Positions 12,314-27,574 of a DNA stretch of 64,000 bases are shown in pieces. Numbering within the stretch: position 1 is the stretch's first letter; each line of letters opens with the position of its first letter. A program made the position numbers and the translations under genes. Source of the stretch: Phascolomyces articulosus (taxonomy: Eukaryota; Mucoromycota; Mucoromycetes; Mucorales; Lichtheimiaceae). The notes under the pieces are model-generated. The model saw only the letters and a list, made by a program, of their open reading frames with translations. It searched no databases and was not told where the DNA came from. The stretch is from positions 217,076-281,075 of the forward strand of contig JAIXMP010000046.1 in assembly GCA_025677815.1 (NCBI GenBank), read 5' to 3'.

Positions 12314-15300
12314 TTAGAAAGACATGACAATAGCAACTGCTCTTTGAGGAATACGATCCTTTTCATCAGCATGAGCAGGCACATTGATAGTGAACAGCAG
12401 GTCAGATCGATCTGCATTGAGATAAACAGGTAATGCAACATGGTCCACTTCCTTTTGAGAATCCTTTCGAATCCATCGTAATCCAGTCTTGGGTAACTTG
12501 GTGGATGGATCTGAAGTCAAGCGAACTTGATTACTATCCCATTGACCACCCTCCATTCTTAATCCACGGACATAATAACCTCCTTGTTGATCTTGAGTGG
12601 TTGCACCAATATCGACTTCTAAAACTAGTTCTTCTAATGACCACTTATTACGTTGAGCTGTCGCCTGACGGGTAGCAGTGATGTAAGCTTCAGGACTAAA
12701 GAGACCACCTGTCCATACTTCAATGTCTCCGTAAGAGGTCTCGTGTGCAATAGCTTCCACTTGTTCCAGACGCGATTTGAGATCAGCCATCCATATGTTC
12801 AAACCAATGTTCTTGGGTACCTTATATGGGCGCCAATGATCAGGGATCAGGCCCTTGGTCAGCCAGCTCATCAGCTGTCTCAAATGATTGGTTTGCTTCA
12901 ATTCACCATTGCATACCTTTTGTAAGGCAGAGAGATCGTCGCGAATCGTATTAAGCAATTTACGGGCCATTTGGTTTTCGCGTTCAAAGAATCGGAACAA
13001 GGGGTCCATAATACCTCCAGAATCACCACGTTGAACACTGGTGATCTTGCTAGGCAAAAGTTCAAGATAGCCTGTAATAGAAGCGCTCAAGGCACGCATC
13101 CATGCGGGCTGTTGAGTAGTGGATGATGCTTGTTGGGTAGTATCTTGTGTGTAAGCTACTTCATCATCATCGCTAGTACTCTTCATCTTGCGAACCTTGG
13201 AAAGCATAGTGTTACCCTTGAGTGTCAAGAGAACACGTTCAGCATTAGCTGGTAAACCTAACCATGTAGGTGGTTCACGTTCAGGTAGCTTGCTGACCCA
13301 TTCCAAAAATTGGTCCATCTTGGTACCATCAGGTACAACCACGGATTTCTCATTATCACCTGTTGCCTTGACAATTTCAAAGTCTAAATCGTAACAGTGT
13401 TGTGTGAACAAGTTATCAACAAACGAGTTGAGTAAGCGTTGATCATATTCATTATCAATACGACCACCATAAATGGATTGTTTCAAAAGTGAACGAATGG
13501 CATCCCATGGAATCTTTTCGGGAGAAATATTAGCACGACCGCCTGCGGCAGAATCAAGCCACTTATCAATGGTATTAAACGCAGAATCTTGATCGGAATC
13601 ATTGAATTCATAAGTCTTAGTCCAACCCAAAGGTACATAACGAAGACGTTCTTGAACAACAGCATGTAACCAAGCAAGCATGAAGTATAAACGGACACGT
13701 TCAGTAGGACCACGTGCAACACGCGAAGGTGGAATACTGCTTAAGGATTCTTGCAAGTTAGCCTTAATACCTGGTGGAGGTTCGAACATCAATACACGTG
13801 ACATTCTCAATAAGTTGACAGGCACCTTGGGATTGGTTTCCATTGTCAAGAACAAACGGAATTGTGGATGAGGCTTCATGCTGTGTAACTTCTTTTCCAA
13901 TTGACCGAGCCAAGAGGGTGCCAAATGGACGTTCTTTAGCATAACCCAGTTACCAGTCTTGATAGCAGTAGAAATGGCTTGATCTGCCAAGGTAAAACCT
14001 TCAGCTGAACCCATAGCAACTGAAGTACAACGTGTGTTGGTTTCAGTGACCAAGTTGTCAACACGATAACTGGCATCGTAACCAGGAACAGAGCACAAAG
14101 CAAGAGGTGTTGAGCTGCTGACTTCATTGCCAACAATTTGTTGTAAACTGAGATCACCAGAGTTGATAAATTCGTTGCCAAAGATTTCACTTGCGAAGGA
14201 AGTAGCTGCAGGAAGCAATCGATCAGGACGGAAGCACTTGACAAGCAACATACGTCTAAGAGCATCCACGACATCTAATGATTTTTTTTTTGGAATGTTA
14301 GTATGATTTGTTAACTGTTACTACCCTTTCCATTCTTTTCTTTAATATATAAAAAAAACTTACTGCTTTGACCATAATTATCCCAGCATCCAGGAACCAC
14401 TGTTTCGGACTGTGAGTGTTCCATGAATTTCTGCCAGTCATCTTGATTTTGTTTGATATGATCACCCAATCCTTGGAAGCAAGGCAATGCCATAAATTCT
14501 TTTGTACGTTGGGCGGTTTCATCTGGAATAAATTCAGGCAAGCCCAAGCTGGAAGCATTGACCGTTGATCCAGGAACAATATCACCACCACTCAACAAGA
14601 AATCGTATTCAGCTTCATCTACACCATAGTTATTACCACCACCGCGAATTTGGATTTGACACATCAATACAGCCAAAGTAATATGATCTTCATGCAACAA
14701 TGTACGAGAAGCACGCTTGTAAGTGACAGTGAACAAATCACGCGACAAGATCGCCAAACGTTCTCCAGGGTCAGAGACAGATTTCAAGTTGGGATTGGCG
14801 TGTAGCACATATTCAAAGATTTCATAGAAGAAATCCAGTGAGAATTGGTAAAAGTGATGAATCAAATTGAGTTGTTCCATGACAAAGAAAATAGAACTGC
14901 ATGCATGCGCCAAAGGTGTGTAAACAGCAGTTGTTTGTTCTACTTCCTGCATAACCGTATTTGTTTCATCCACCTTACGCGTAACTTCGGCAGCTTCTTT
15001 CTTCAAAGTTTCCAAAGTTTCAATGACCTTGTCATCATCCAAAATGTTACCCTTAGATTCGTTCAAAGCTTGCAACAAGGATTTTTCAAGATGACGCAGC
15101 TTCAATTGGAATTCACCTTGTAACTTGATCAAATCGGTACGACGTTGATCAACATCTGGACGTTCAGCCTTGAGTACTTTGTTCAAACACTGGCTTTGTA
15201 AACTACCACGAGTGACAGTGAAGTTGACAAAGGTGACACGAGAACAGATATCAGGTGGGAAATTGACAGAAGGATCACGAGTCGATAAGAACAATGTGAA

Positions 15301-18300
15301 GGATGGCGAGAAATCGATATCTTGGCTACCCAAACGGATCAAAACACGGCCACCGGTACGGCGCAATTCCTTGTTAAGAACAGGGTTCAAGATAGGATCC
15401 AAATGTTCGACATCTTGAATCAAAATGGGGTTACCAAAACGAAGAGCACTTTCAAGGTTCTTAATGAACGAATCATCCAAGAAACTGGTAACGGTAATCT
15501 TGCGATCCTTGTATTCATTAATCAAGAAGTTGGTAGCTTGGCCAGAAGGATCAATGATCAATGGGTAACGATCGAAGCGCTTAAGCATAATGGCGTTTTC
15601 GATACAAAGATCATCAGCTGGCAATGAGTTGGCGTGCCATGACAAACGGTCATCAGCAGTTGACAAGTATTCAGTGAGTGACATGTCTTGCTTGAATTGA
15701 ACATTAGCAGCAATAAGATGATCTGTCCATTTGGACAGAAGGAGTTCACGGTATTGTTGATCAAAGTAACCACCATAAGCCAAGAAGGCAGCAGATAACA
15801 AGACATCACCAACGATGGTACCCATTTGGCTTTCAAAGGCTTGACTAGCAGCTTCCCAACGAACCTTTTCGGATGATAAACTGCTCAACAATGTCAAACT
15901 ACGATCGACTTTGCTCTTGACGCGATCCATTTCAGCCTTGATTAATTGAGTTTCACCAACAAGAGCAGCATATTCTTCCTTGTATCGACCAATACTAGTT
16001 TCCAAATCAACAATCATTTGTTCAATGTCAGCAGCCTTTTGCTTGGTATCTTCGGCACTTTGTTCCAAACGGTTGACTTCTTCACGAAGAGGACCAACAC
16101 GATCGAGAATGTCGGAATATTGGACTTGAGCAACAACCCACTTGACAAGAGGACCACAGGCCTTGGAGGCACGGTTGACAGCTTCATATTCGAAAGAACT
16201 ATTGTTTAAATAATTGCGACGCATGTAATCACGCAAATGCTTGGTCATATTCTTTTCTGTGTTATAGTTGACGATGCTGGTAATAAAGTCATCGCGGCGA
16301 ATGATACTTTGCACAGTCTTCCAGCTATCGATCTTGTGACCCAACATGGTACAAACAGACTCCATGGCAAGTTTGACGGCTTCAGGTGGATTACCCATAG
16401 CACGGACTTCGGTCAAGTGTTGACGCTTAATGTTACTGACACTTTTTTGAGCTTCCAACACAGCAGGTTCGGCATTTGCAAGATCATCTAATACAATAGC
16501 ACGACGTTCTTGGATTTCCTATTGATGTGAAATATTTTTTTGCTTAGTATATCAAGTTAAAACATGCCTTTATATTTGTATCTGTAATCTACCTTGTTTT
16601 GAATTTCCAAAGCATCTTGGATTTGAATAGAAGCAGCCTTCTTTTGCTCTGCTTCTTTTTCATCTGCCAACATTTGTTTAATCTTATCTTCAGCTTGGCG
16701 GTTCTTGACTTCGAGTTGATTCTTCTTGATAGCCAAACTCTTTCGCAACTCTTCGACCTTGACGACAGTATCCTTGAGCTTCTCAAGACCAACGTTCAAA
16801 TGGCGTTGTTGTTCTTCCAAATCTTCCCTCTTTTCATTATACAAACGAACATAATGGGAAATGAAATCCAAAAAGTGACGAGGTGTACAATAATTGTATC
16901 GACCTTGGCGCTTGCTCAATTTGGTATTGATTTCATACAAGGATTGATGGACAAATACCAAAGCATTGACCACGGTTTCACGATGAGTAGGAGGAATTGG
17001 TAAGTTACGATAAGCAATAGGCAAGTTCAAAGGTGGAGCAAAGGTGGGTACATCCAAATCCAAGGTATTTGTGAATTCCATACCGACTTGATAGAAGGCT
17101 TGATCGGGCCAGTCACCAAACCAATCCAAAACACAACGATTGAATAAGGCAGGCGAGGTAGCTGCACGAGAAGCAAGACCACCTTCGGGTGGATTCATGG
17201 TAAAGACAACGTGCAAGTTACGCATGACTTGCTGAGTGAACCACTTGTATAACTCCTCACCAGAATCCAACATTAAACCATCACGTTGAGCACCTTCTTT
17301 ACATGCTGTCATCAAAGCAGCATATTCATCACCTTCAAAGAGACCAGGTACTTCGGCGTTGGCAAGCAATGTATTCATACGTTCCAAGAAACCACTGTCT
17401 AATACATTGGATTCGTCCATAATGAAACAAATCTTTTCACCCTTACAACCAGCACGTCGAAGGACACTACGTAAATCGTCATCGAAATCAGCACCTGTAT
17501 ACTTGTTATGAACCTTGATTTGGAACACACTTAAACCATTCATCCATGCAACAAAGCGGGACAAGGTTGTTTTACCGGAACCTGAGACACCAATCAACAA
17601 CAAATGGCCTTGAGGTTGACGGAAGACACGATCGATACGAAGGACGTGTTCCAATACGTCATTGAACAAGACAAGTGCGACATCCAATTCTTCTTCATAG
17701 AATACCTTGAGACGAGCCTTAGCATACTCACGCAATTGTTCACGACCAACAGGAACATAATGCTTGGAAAGCCAGTTGGAAAACAAGATAGGTCGTTCCA
17801 ATGCTTCTTCCTTGTCCATGGTGGGGAAATGCTTCAAAGCAATGCTGTCGATCATTTCATCGGTCCATTGACGTTCTTCTTCATCCACAAGACGATCTTG
17901 GAACAAACGTAAGGCTTCATGGGCCCAAATACGTACAAGACCTTCTACAGTCAAAGTTTCCAATGGTTTGATAGCTTCGAAAATACCTCTGATCCAACGT
18001 GTCAATTCACGAGGAGAGTAAATGTAATGGGCTTGAATATCGGGTGTGAAACGACGTTGCGATGCTAAATACAATTCAACCATAGCAGCCGTCAATGCAT
18101 CGGCATAACCACGCAAGTTAGGAACAACCTTCAACATGGCACGAGTGAATGTACCATAAATTTGAATCAATGAAGTTTGACCGGCATAATCCACCATGAC
18201 CAAAGGAGCATGGCGTAAGAAACGGTGAGAAAGAGGGACACGACCAGGATCGGTAGGTGGATTACAGGCACCCACAAATTGAATACGTTCCAATGTGACC

Positions 18301-21300
18301 CAAGCCTTATCACTTGTACGCCAGAAACCATTGTATTCTACTAATTGACGCAAGAATGAAATAACACGCTGTGTATTATATTTGTCGGTAGCAGGCAAGT
18401 TGATTTCATCACAGAATACCACCAACCAACGACCAATCATGGTAGGTGATAAAATAACACCATTAGGAGTCTTGCGGTATTCACAATATTGTTCAAATGT
18501 CTTGAGAATCAATTCAGGTGTAGTAGCACTTGAGAAATTGAGGCCAGCAACTTCCATATCGGGCAATTTGCGCAAAGCACTGAACAAGGTCATGGTCTTA
18601 CCGGAACCAGGAGGACCACAAAGAATCAAAGGCTTGTGCTCAGACAACCAAGAGTACAATACTTCTTCGTGACGGATTGTATCGACGGTAGGAATAATAA
18701 TATCTGCTTCAGAGACCTTATGTGTCTCGATTTCAACGGTTGGCACCTTAGATTCCCATGGTACCCATTGTCCAGTGTTAACGGAAATATCATAATCGAT
18801 AATACTGGTGTCATTACCAAGAGGGGGTAATTCGTAGGTTGCAGCACCACGAATAAAGTCGCCAAGGACAGTACGCAAATCCAACTTGGCATCACCAGCA
18901 AATGACCAAATGATGGAATAAATAATACGTTTGGTAATATAACCTTCCAAATGGTCACCATTCATAGGGAAGTCAGGATGTTGAGCATTGTATTCCAAAA
19001 CATTACGAACAGTTTTATTGAGCAACGAGAAAAAGGTGGAAAGGACACGCATACGAGTGAAATCCATAATATGCTCCAATGTGGCAGCATAGACCAAAGA
19101 TTTGGAAACTAAGCCTGTTTCATCAGAAAGATCAGGTTCCATGATAGTAGCGATAGCACGTTGAGTTGCCAAATTAGGCGATACAGAAGCAACAGTGTCG
19201 CCTTCGCCTTCTCCAAGACGACGGGAAGCAGGTCCTTCCTCTTCAATTTCATCCATAGGGACATTGCGCAAAGTTTCCAAATAGTTGCTAAAGATCATGG
19301 GCAAAGTAATGACATCTTCACTGAACCAGACCATACCACAACGTGATACAGTGGCCAATGTGGCATACTTGAGAGTTTCGACTTCAAACATGATACGTAC
19401 ATTAGGTGGCAAGTTGAGACGTTCACCATTAGGCAATGTCAACAATCGATTATCATCCAAGACAGAGTTCAAATTTTCAACCCACTCGGGATCGACATCA
19501 CCATCAAAGATAATCCAGTGTCGCTTTTGGCTTTCACCACGTACATTATCAACAATCTTACGTAAAATGTGAGTAAAGAGACCATCGGTCCATTCACGCG
19601 TGGTAGCATCCAAAGTACCGTAAAGGGCATCCTTGGGGATAGCCTTGGGATCAATCGTGTAGGCAACACCTTCAACGCCTTCAACACGCTCCAATGCTGT
19701 CAAGAGTGATTTCCAAGCTGTACTCTTGCCGGAACCGGATGGACCCACCATCATCAAACCGTGATGAATGTTTTGAATTTGGTAAAGTTGAATCACCTTT
19801 TCCATCCAAGCATCACCAGCAACCAAGCGACGTTCTTCGCAGACCTTCTTGAGTTCTTCCTTCAAACGGTCAAGATCAACAGGTGCATACTCAACACCAG
19901 GGAACACATCTGCCAACAAGCTGGTCAAAAGAGGGATATCATCGGCAACAAGTTTAGGTACCACTGTTTCACGGATACTAATAAAAAGAGAGATTTCAAA
20001 TTACTAAGTAAACCTTATTTTTTTCCTTTATCCTGTTGACTATATAAAAAGAACGCAGTTATTTGTTGTTATAAACATACCTAGAGATCAATAATTGTTG
20101 TTCCGGTTCTGATTCAGAGATACTGGCATAGGTAGTTGACTCTTCAGTACCACCTTCGATAGCCTTACGCAAGGAAGTCAACTTGTCACGCTTAAGATTA
20201 CCGGCACTAACAAGCACACTCTTAAGAGCACGTAAACCGAAATCATAATGGGATTGTGGTGAAAGTTGTTCATGACACAAATTGAAAAGAGGCACCACCT
20301 TGGAAGCCAAAGTTTCTGCGGTTCTGAAACCTTGAGAATACAACATAACTTGAGCAATCAATTCACGATCTGGTTTAGTCATAGCCATGGAACGGAACAA
20401 CTTCTTCAAGTTATCAGGCAAGTTGGAACGACCTGCATAACCTGGATTCATGGTAATAAAGATACCAGTGTCCAAATTGACCTTGACATTGCGTCCAACC
20501 AATTCAACTTCATGGTTAGGGTTAGACATGGATTCCTTCAAACCCAATTGGATAGTTTGGACTTGTTGAGAGACAGCAGAAAGGATACGTTCTTCCAAAC
20601 GATTGAACTCATCAAAACAACCCCAAGCACCAACTTGACAAAGACCAATAAAGATACGACCCATAGCTTGGAAATCAAAGGTTTCATCACAGCAAAAGAC
20701 GAGAACGAATCGACCCAATTGAACACCAAGGGCTTTGACGGATTCAGTTTTACCTGTACCAGCAGGACCAAAGGGTGAACCACCCAAACGTTGTTCCAAG
20801 GCTTGTGTTAATGTCAAATAACAACGATCCGTTAATGGAGTTTGGACAAGGCGATCGACAACACCCAAATATTCGTAACCATAATAGAATTGAGCATTGG
20901 CCATGTTGATGGTCAAACGATGGATAGGGTTCTCAATGGTGGCGTTAAAGTAGAATCGCATTTGATACAACCAGCTAAAGTCCTTGGGGGAAGCGATGTT
21001 GTTGTCGAACAAACTACGAGTAACATCACGTTGATGGACAAGTTCAGTAACAAGATGTTCACACTTGCGACGCTTGATAGCAGTCAAGTCAAGCAATACA
21101 GCATCAGCCAATACATTAAGGTTACGTTCGACAAGACCAATGGCACCCTGAAGAGGTGTCAAATCACCAATAGTAGATGACTCAGAAATGGTAGTAAGAG
21201 CGTTATCAACGGATTGAGTCCAAGTGATTTGAGCAGCAAGCACGACAAGTTGTGCAGGATAACGGTCAATCCAAGCCATAAAGTCATCCGAGCTCATTTC

Positions 21301-24300
21301 TTCAGCATTGTAAATGCTTTCGAGTTCAGTGACAGCATCTGTCAAGAGCATTGCTAACGAGACACGCATTTCCTTTTCCAACAAGGTCAACCAGTCATTG
21401 ATCTTTGGATTGTCCTTGATGGACACTTCGTTCTTAAATTTGACTTCTTCACCTTCCTTTGATGCCATACCCAAAATAGCGGTCTGGTCTTCATTCAACA
21501 AGATGGTAGCAATACCGGCAAACATTTTCTTGAAATGCTTTTGAATACGTAAAATATCCTTGCTGTTACCAATGATTTCGAGCAAATCTTCATCACCAAC
21601 GAAGTAGAAACGAGGGAAGGAAGCACGTTCACGTTCAAGATACTCACCAAGAGCCTTTTGGATCTTGCTTAACAGATCGGCAAGACGTTCAAGCGACTTT
21701 TGAATGTTGGGAATATTCAACACATCCATCACGAAGGGTGATTTGTAAACCTTCTTCATGACAGTCAAGAATTCGGTGTTGATACTTTGGAAACGCGATG
21801 TTTCGACGGGCAATAAATGTTTGATATCAACACTACCACTAAAGATACCTTCGAGATAAACCCATTGACGTTGTACATCGATCCAGACATCAAACAAGAC
21901 GTGGACCCGGTTCAATTTATCTTCCCATGAAGCAGCATCTTCTTCAAATACCTTGTAATAAGGTGACAATTTCATGGCTGTCAAAGAATTGATATGTTCA
22001 CTGGACTTGTTGAACAAATCGTCCCAACCACGAATCAAGCGACACTTGTTTTGGTAATTGACCAAATCCAAAACATAGTTAGCCCAAGTTTCCTTGACTT
22101 GCTTCAAGAATTCTTCCAACGCCATTTCACCTTGTGCTTGCAAAATGACATCACGCACCAATGTTTCATTGCGCTTCAAGTCAAGATCCCACAAGTGACC
22201 AATGGTCATTTCGGCCAAAGTAAAGCGACCTTCCACACGAAGGGCCTTGAAAACTTGTCTCCAGTGACGTTCACGAAGTGCTTCGGATTTCAAGTCAGAA
22301 ACAAGTGGGTTGACACGTAACAATTGACGTAAAGTCTCTTGAACATATTCATAGGCAGCATATTGGCGCATACGGTTGGGCATTTCCTTGGTAGAGTTAA
22401 CCAATTCGTCGACACTTTGACGGACCTTACGAGGAACAACAGAAGACCATGGTGTATCACGGATTTCGTACAAGGATTGCCATACCTTGGCAAGAGCAGT
22501 CCACACAGATTTGAGATCACGAAGTTCTTCAAGAACAGGATCAAGACGTGCTTCTGAAGTTTGCTCCAAATCAAGAGCTTCCTTGGCACGGCAAACCATA
22601 TCATATTCTTCCTTGAGACGAGTAACACGACCTTCAAAGATGGAAAGTGTGTTGGTAGCAATATCAGGTTTGATATCACCTTGTACAGGCTTGCTCTTTT
22701 CCCATTCAGCACAAATATCGCGAATCTTTTGTTCGACAACCTTGTCTTCGGCAACAATCTTCATTTGCAAACCAGCTAATTTATAATACCATATGTAAGT
22801 CATCTGATATACACTCTTGCATATCCATTTTCAAGTATATCCAATAAAACTATCATCATAATCTTACCAATTTGTTCTTGGATAGCATTGTTCTTGCGGC
22901 TCAAGATTTCATTGAATGCACTCCATTCACCATCCACTTGATCCACATATACCCAGTCGTTGGGGAATTGGAAACGTTGCCGTTCCAAAGTTTTTTGCCC
23001 TTGACGGAACAATTCAACATCCTGACTCCATTTGGCCACCTTACGCTTAAGGTCTTGAACAAAAGTAATAAATGTAACAGCTTCACCAGTGGAGTTACTT
23101 TCAATCGATTGTTGTTCCAATTCATATCGAGCCTTGGAAACAGAGACATGGAAATCACGCATCGAAGTACCCAACATGCTACCAAACTTGTTCAAGATTT
23201 CACGTTGCCATTGATCATACTTTTGATTAACCTTACTTTGGACTTGTTCATAATCGACCACCAAAGGACCAAAGGATTGATCTGTTTCGGAATTATCAAA
23301 GGTGCTACGGGCTTTTTTGATTTCCAACAAGATTTGTTGCCACTTGGATAAATCATCACCCAAGATGTTAAAGACATGGTTTGATTCCAAATCCCACAAG
23401 GATTGGTATTGGAGCCAAATGTTGACGTATTCAGAAACTTGACCAATCTTATCTTCAATGATTTGATAAGCAGTCTTGAGTGAACCATCACCCATTCGGG
23501 TCAACAGACTAGCATAGGTCTTTTCAAAAGATGGATTGTCCTTAACGCTCAAGCCACCTTCGTAACGAGAACTTTGGACACGAGGCAAGTGACAAATGGT
23601 TGAGAGCCAATCGTGCAATTGAGACCACCAACTGGCACGGGCTTGTTCAATTGGCGGGTCAAGATACATGACTTGATTACGAATACGAACTTCGTGGATC
23701 AAGGTTTGAAGAGCAGGCTTAACTTCAGGTGATTTTTGAACAGCAGCAATCTTTTCTTCAACAAGAGCAAGTGTATTGTCGCGGGTACCAGCCTTGCGCT
23801 TGCGACGGCTCTTGGAAATGCTAACTTCAGGTACAATGGCTTCTTCATCAATACCCTTGAAACTATTAGTCCATGCCTTGATGGCTTGTTGAAGTCGACT
23901 GATTAGAACAGTTTCAATACGTTTGTCCAAACCAGCAACCCATTGATCCAAGTTGGAGTAATTTTCCAAATTCAATCGATCGATCTATACATATTTGATT
24001 AAGTGTCATGGTTATTAAATAGAGCAACGAGTTTTTGTTGATAACATAAGAAAAAAAAGCCTTTTTTTTACCAATTTTTGGATACGACCGAGAGCATCTT
24101 CAAGACGTTCAACTTGATAAGGACAGGCCTTCATTTCCTCAATGCTCTTGTTAATGTCATCATAGTAACCAATAAGTGCATCGACCTTGTCTTGGAATAC
24201 AGAGACAACATTGGCAAATTCACGAACAAACATCACATGTCGGTTTTCTCTGGCATCCAAAGGTGTACCAGTTATATATGACAAGGGACGATGATGGGCA

Positions 24301-27300
24301 TCATAAGTATTGACGAAATAATCCCAACGTAAGTTGATACCTATAATAATTACATATGATTTAGTAATCATATGAAATTGCTTTTTTTTTCATTGTGCAT
24401 TTCCCCCAACCATTTATAACTTACCTTTAGTAATCATAACATGGACTTCGTTTCTGTAACCAGCTACCAAGGCAGAAATATCAGGATTACGATTGACCTT
24501 GTGTACAGTTTGGGAAAATGTTCGTACTGTTTCCATCAAACTAACAGCAAATGGATAAACACGTTTGGCATCCTTGGCAACATTGGAAATGGTATGTGGT
24601 ACTTGGAAATTCAACCAAAGCAAATTACGTACTTCCTTAAACAAGGTAATAATTTGACCATCAAAATTGACACCCAATTGAAGTGAGTTTTGGACACGAT
24701 TACGGGAAACTTCAAAAATACGACCCGAGACAGAAAGATCACGACGTGTGATTTCCTGAAGCCAATTTTCATAAATTAAACGAGTATCCAATTTCTTGCG
24801 GAAACTGTTACTTTCGATTTGTAACTTTTGACCTTCAGCATAGAGTTCCCAACCTTTACCCAAGACATCTTCTACACGTTTCATGTAGAGTGAAAGTTGA
24901 CGGTCAATTTGTCGAGCCCATACAATGGCACCTGAAATAGGGGGTAAATCACGCAATTGAGCCATCAAATAGGCTTCAGAGTTACGGTATTGCATTTTGA
25001 ATTTGTCATGCAATTTGTTAATGTCTTCTTTCACACTATCAATAAGTTGTGTTTGGTATTCTTGAATAGCACCACGAATCTATACGAGATAATTACCATA
25101 GGTATTAGAAAAAATAACAGTTATCCAACAAAAAAAAACTTCAAGTGGTAAAAAATATATATACCTTGGGTCGCACAAACAATGCATTGAACTTGGAGAA
25201 GACTCTAAACATTTCGTTGGCACTCTTTGCGGTACCAAGACGATCACGAAGTCGTGCAATGATTTGATTTTCAACACGAGAAACGCGTTCATTGTATGCT
25301 GTTTCAGCTTGAACCCAGATTTCCGTGCCCTCTGTAGTAATAGAAGAAAAAGAATAAGTTTCAATGTGTTTCTTTTCTTTTCCTCTTCTTCCAGACTAAA
25401 AATTACTATAACTATTATTATTATTGTTACCTGGAGTGACATCAAGCACATCAATATTCTTAACACTTTCATAAGCAAGTTTGACTTCTTCGACAGCATT
25501 AATATCACTGATACTGATACTTTCTTCTTCTTCCATGACACTATTGACTTGACCATCCACAACAACGGTGGATTTCTTGGCACGAGGGCTTGTCATGACA
25601 CGGACAATAGTTTGATGTAACTGTTCATGTTGCTTTCTAAATGCACGAACAAACGTAACACGTTCTTGTAACTTGGCATGAGCAGGGTTGATCTTGATAG
25701 GCAAGAACTTTTCAGATCGTTTACGAGTGACATCACGAGCAACATTGGTAAATTCTTTGATCAAATCATCCCATGTTTGAAATACTGCTTCAGCACCAGC
25801 TGTTGTACGTTCAAAATCATCATATTCCATATACATTAATCGACGACTACCCAAGACTTTCAAAAGTTGGTCGTTCAAGTCACGAGAGATGGCTTCGACA
25901 AGTGGTAATGCACGACGAATGGGATATGGACTAATCACATAAATAATGAGATAAAGTTAATACCTACTACTCCCTTTTCTTTTTTTCTACCAATTTGTTA
26001 TAAAAAATAACACTTGCGAAAGCTTAAGCTTCTTGTTCAAGTGACCAAAAATAAGTCCAAGGGATTCACGGATTTTATCAACGTCAGTTGCGGACAAAAG
26101 CTCGTTAAGAGGGAAATCCTTCATCAGTTGGTTGTATTTGTGGACTAGAATATGAATAAAAATATTCATTAGCTTGTGTTATACATATATCAAATATTAG
26201 TTATAAGAAAAAAGAACACTTACCAAGTTCCATTCCCTCCTTTAAACCAGTATCAGCAATAAAACTGACAGTAGCATGGAAACGCTTGGCATGCTTTAAA
26301 ATATCCAATGTCAAGGCTATAATAATGAGAATAGTAATAAAAATTAGTATAAAATTATTTTCTCTTTGTTTGTTCCATATGCATTAAATAAAGCGCGTAA
26401 AAACTTACTAATTTGATCACTCTTCAATTGTTCATCAATCTTTTCGAGAGCTCTTTCCATACTCAGCCAAAAGTTGATTTCTTGAATGGCAGTGCCACTG
26501 GCAGGATCACGCGACATTTTTGTGACCTTTTGAATTTCCTTAATCCATCCGTTGACATCTCCTTGAAGTTTGTTCAAAAAGGATGAATCTGAGAAAAGGG
26601 TAGAATCAATGGCTTCTACTGTAACACGACGTCCTTGTTCGCGACACTAGTAGGATAAATGGTGGCACCCAACAGGTACACATAAAAAAATTAATAAATG
26701 ATTGATACTTCCCACACACAAAAAGAATGACATATGAAATAAATAAATAAATAAATATAAAAAAAATTGTACCTTATCAACAGCTTTTTGAACTACAGGA
26801 TGAATATTCAAAGAAATATCAGGAATTTCGACATTTTGTTGTAAATGCAACAAACTGAGTTCAAGTTCAGCCATCTTCTTCTTTGCCATAGGAACACCCA
26901 TCTTGTTATCCTCGTTTTTGGATTTACTGCCTGATTCTTGAACGGTACCATGACGGGCATTGACATAGGCATTGAAATAAGGACTGACTGCCAAATGGAT
27001 ATAAGAATGCAAGAATTCATAGGCACTGGTTTGACCCGGTTCACTCGCGTTGGGGGCACCAGGTAAATTGATAAATTGAAGTTGGGATTGTAAAGGACGA
27101 GAAGGATCCAATGTAGCTGCTCGTTTAATAATAGCTAAAGAACCAACATGTGTGGGTAAATAGGTGATTTCTTGTGAGAGTGAATAAGTGAATGTTGTTG
27201 GACTTGAATCATCTATAGACATTGACGTTTATTAGTACAAGAGAATAATATGCATAAGTTGGGTCGAAAAAGAAAAATTGATATATATCAAAAAAAAAAT

Positions 27301-27574
27301 CTTTACCTTCATCTTTGCCACCTTCACGCTCCTTCAAAATATAAAGAACTGGACTTTGAGCATCAGTGGCGAATCGTTTGAATTTCTCAAAAGTGTCAGG
27401 ATAAGCAAAGATGGTATTTTCGAGATCAGTAACATCAGCACCTAATACCAAAGGCAGTAACTGCTCGAGATATTCTTGTAAAGCTTTTGGTTCAAATGTC
27501 AATAAAGTTTCGGATGGTGTACCAGGGGTACCAATGGCCGAAACAGGAGCAAGAGCGGGTTCTTCCTCGAGCAT
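12314..27574 (-). CDS. DYN1: Cytoplasmic dynein-1 heavy chain
   Basis: Fourteen exons, joined by hand: 27307-27574, 26773-27212, 26409-26646, 26224-26316, 26018-26144, 25431-25930, 25165-25331, 24425-25079, 24072-24340, 22868-23984, 20081-22775, 16593-19977, 14364-16518, 12314-14274. The total is 14,070 nt, 4,689 aa, close to human DYNC1H1 (4,646). The protein is the minus-end microtubule motor subunit. The tail (first about 1,400 aa) matches cytoplasmic dynein-1, for example [20 protein letters not shown] and [15 protein letters not shown]-loops are seen for AAA1 (GPAGTGKTE, about 20,760), AAA2 (GPSGSGKST, about 19,735), AAA3 (GPPGSGKT, about 18,610) and AAA4 (GVSGSGKTT, about 17,585). Coiled-coil stalk and microtubule-binding segments follow, then AAA5/6 and the C-terminal domain ending AIVMSF. 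The intron after exon 5 appears to use a GC donor (see findings). The other introns are GT-AG. No frameshift or in-frame stop was seen. Confidence 0.97.
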
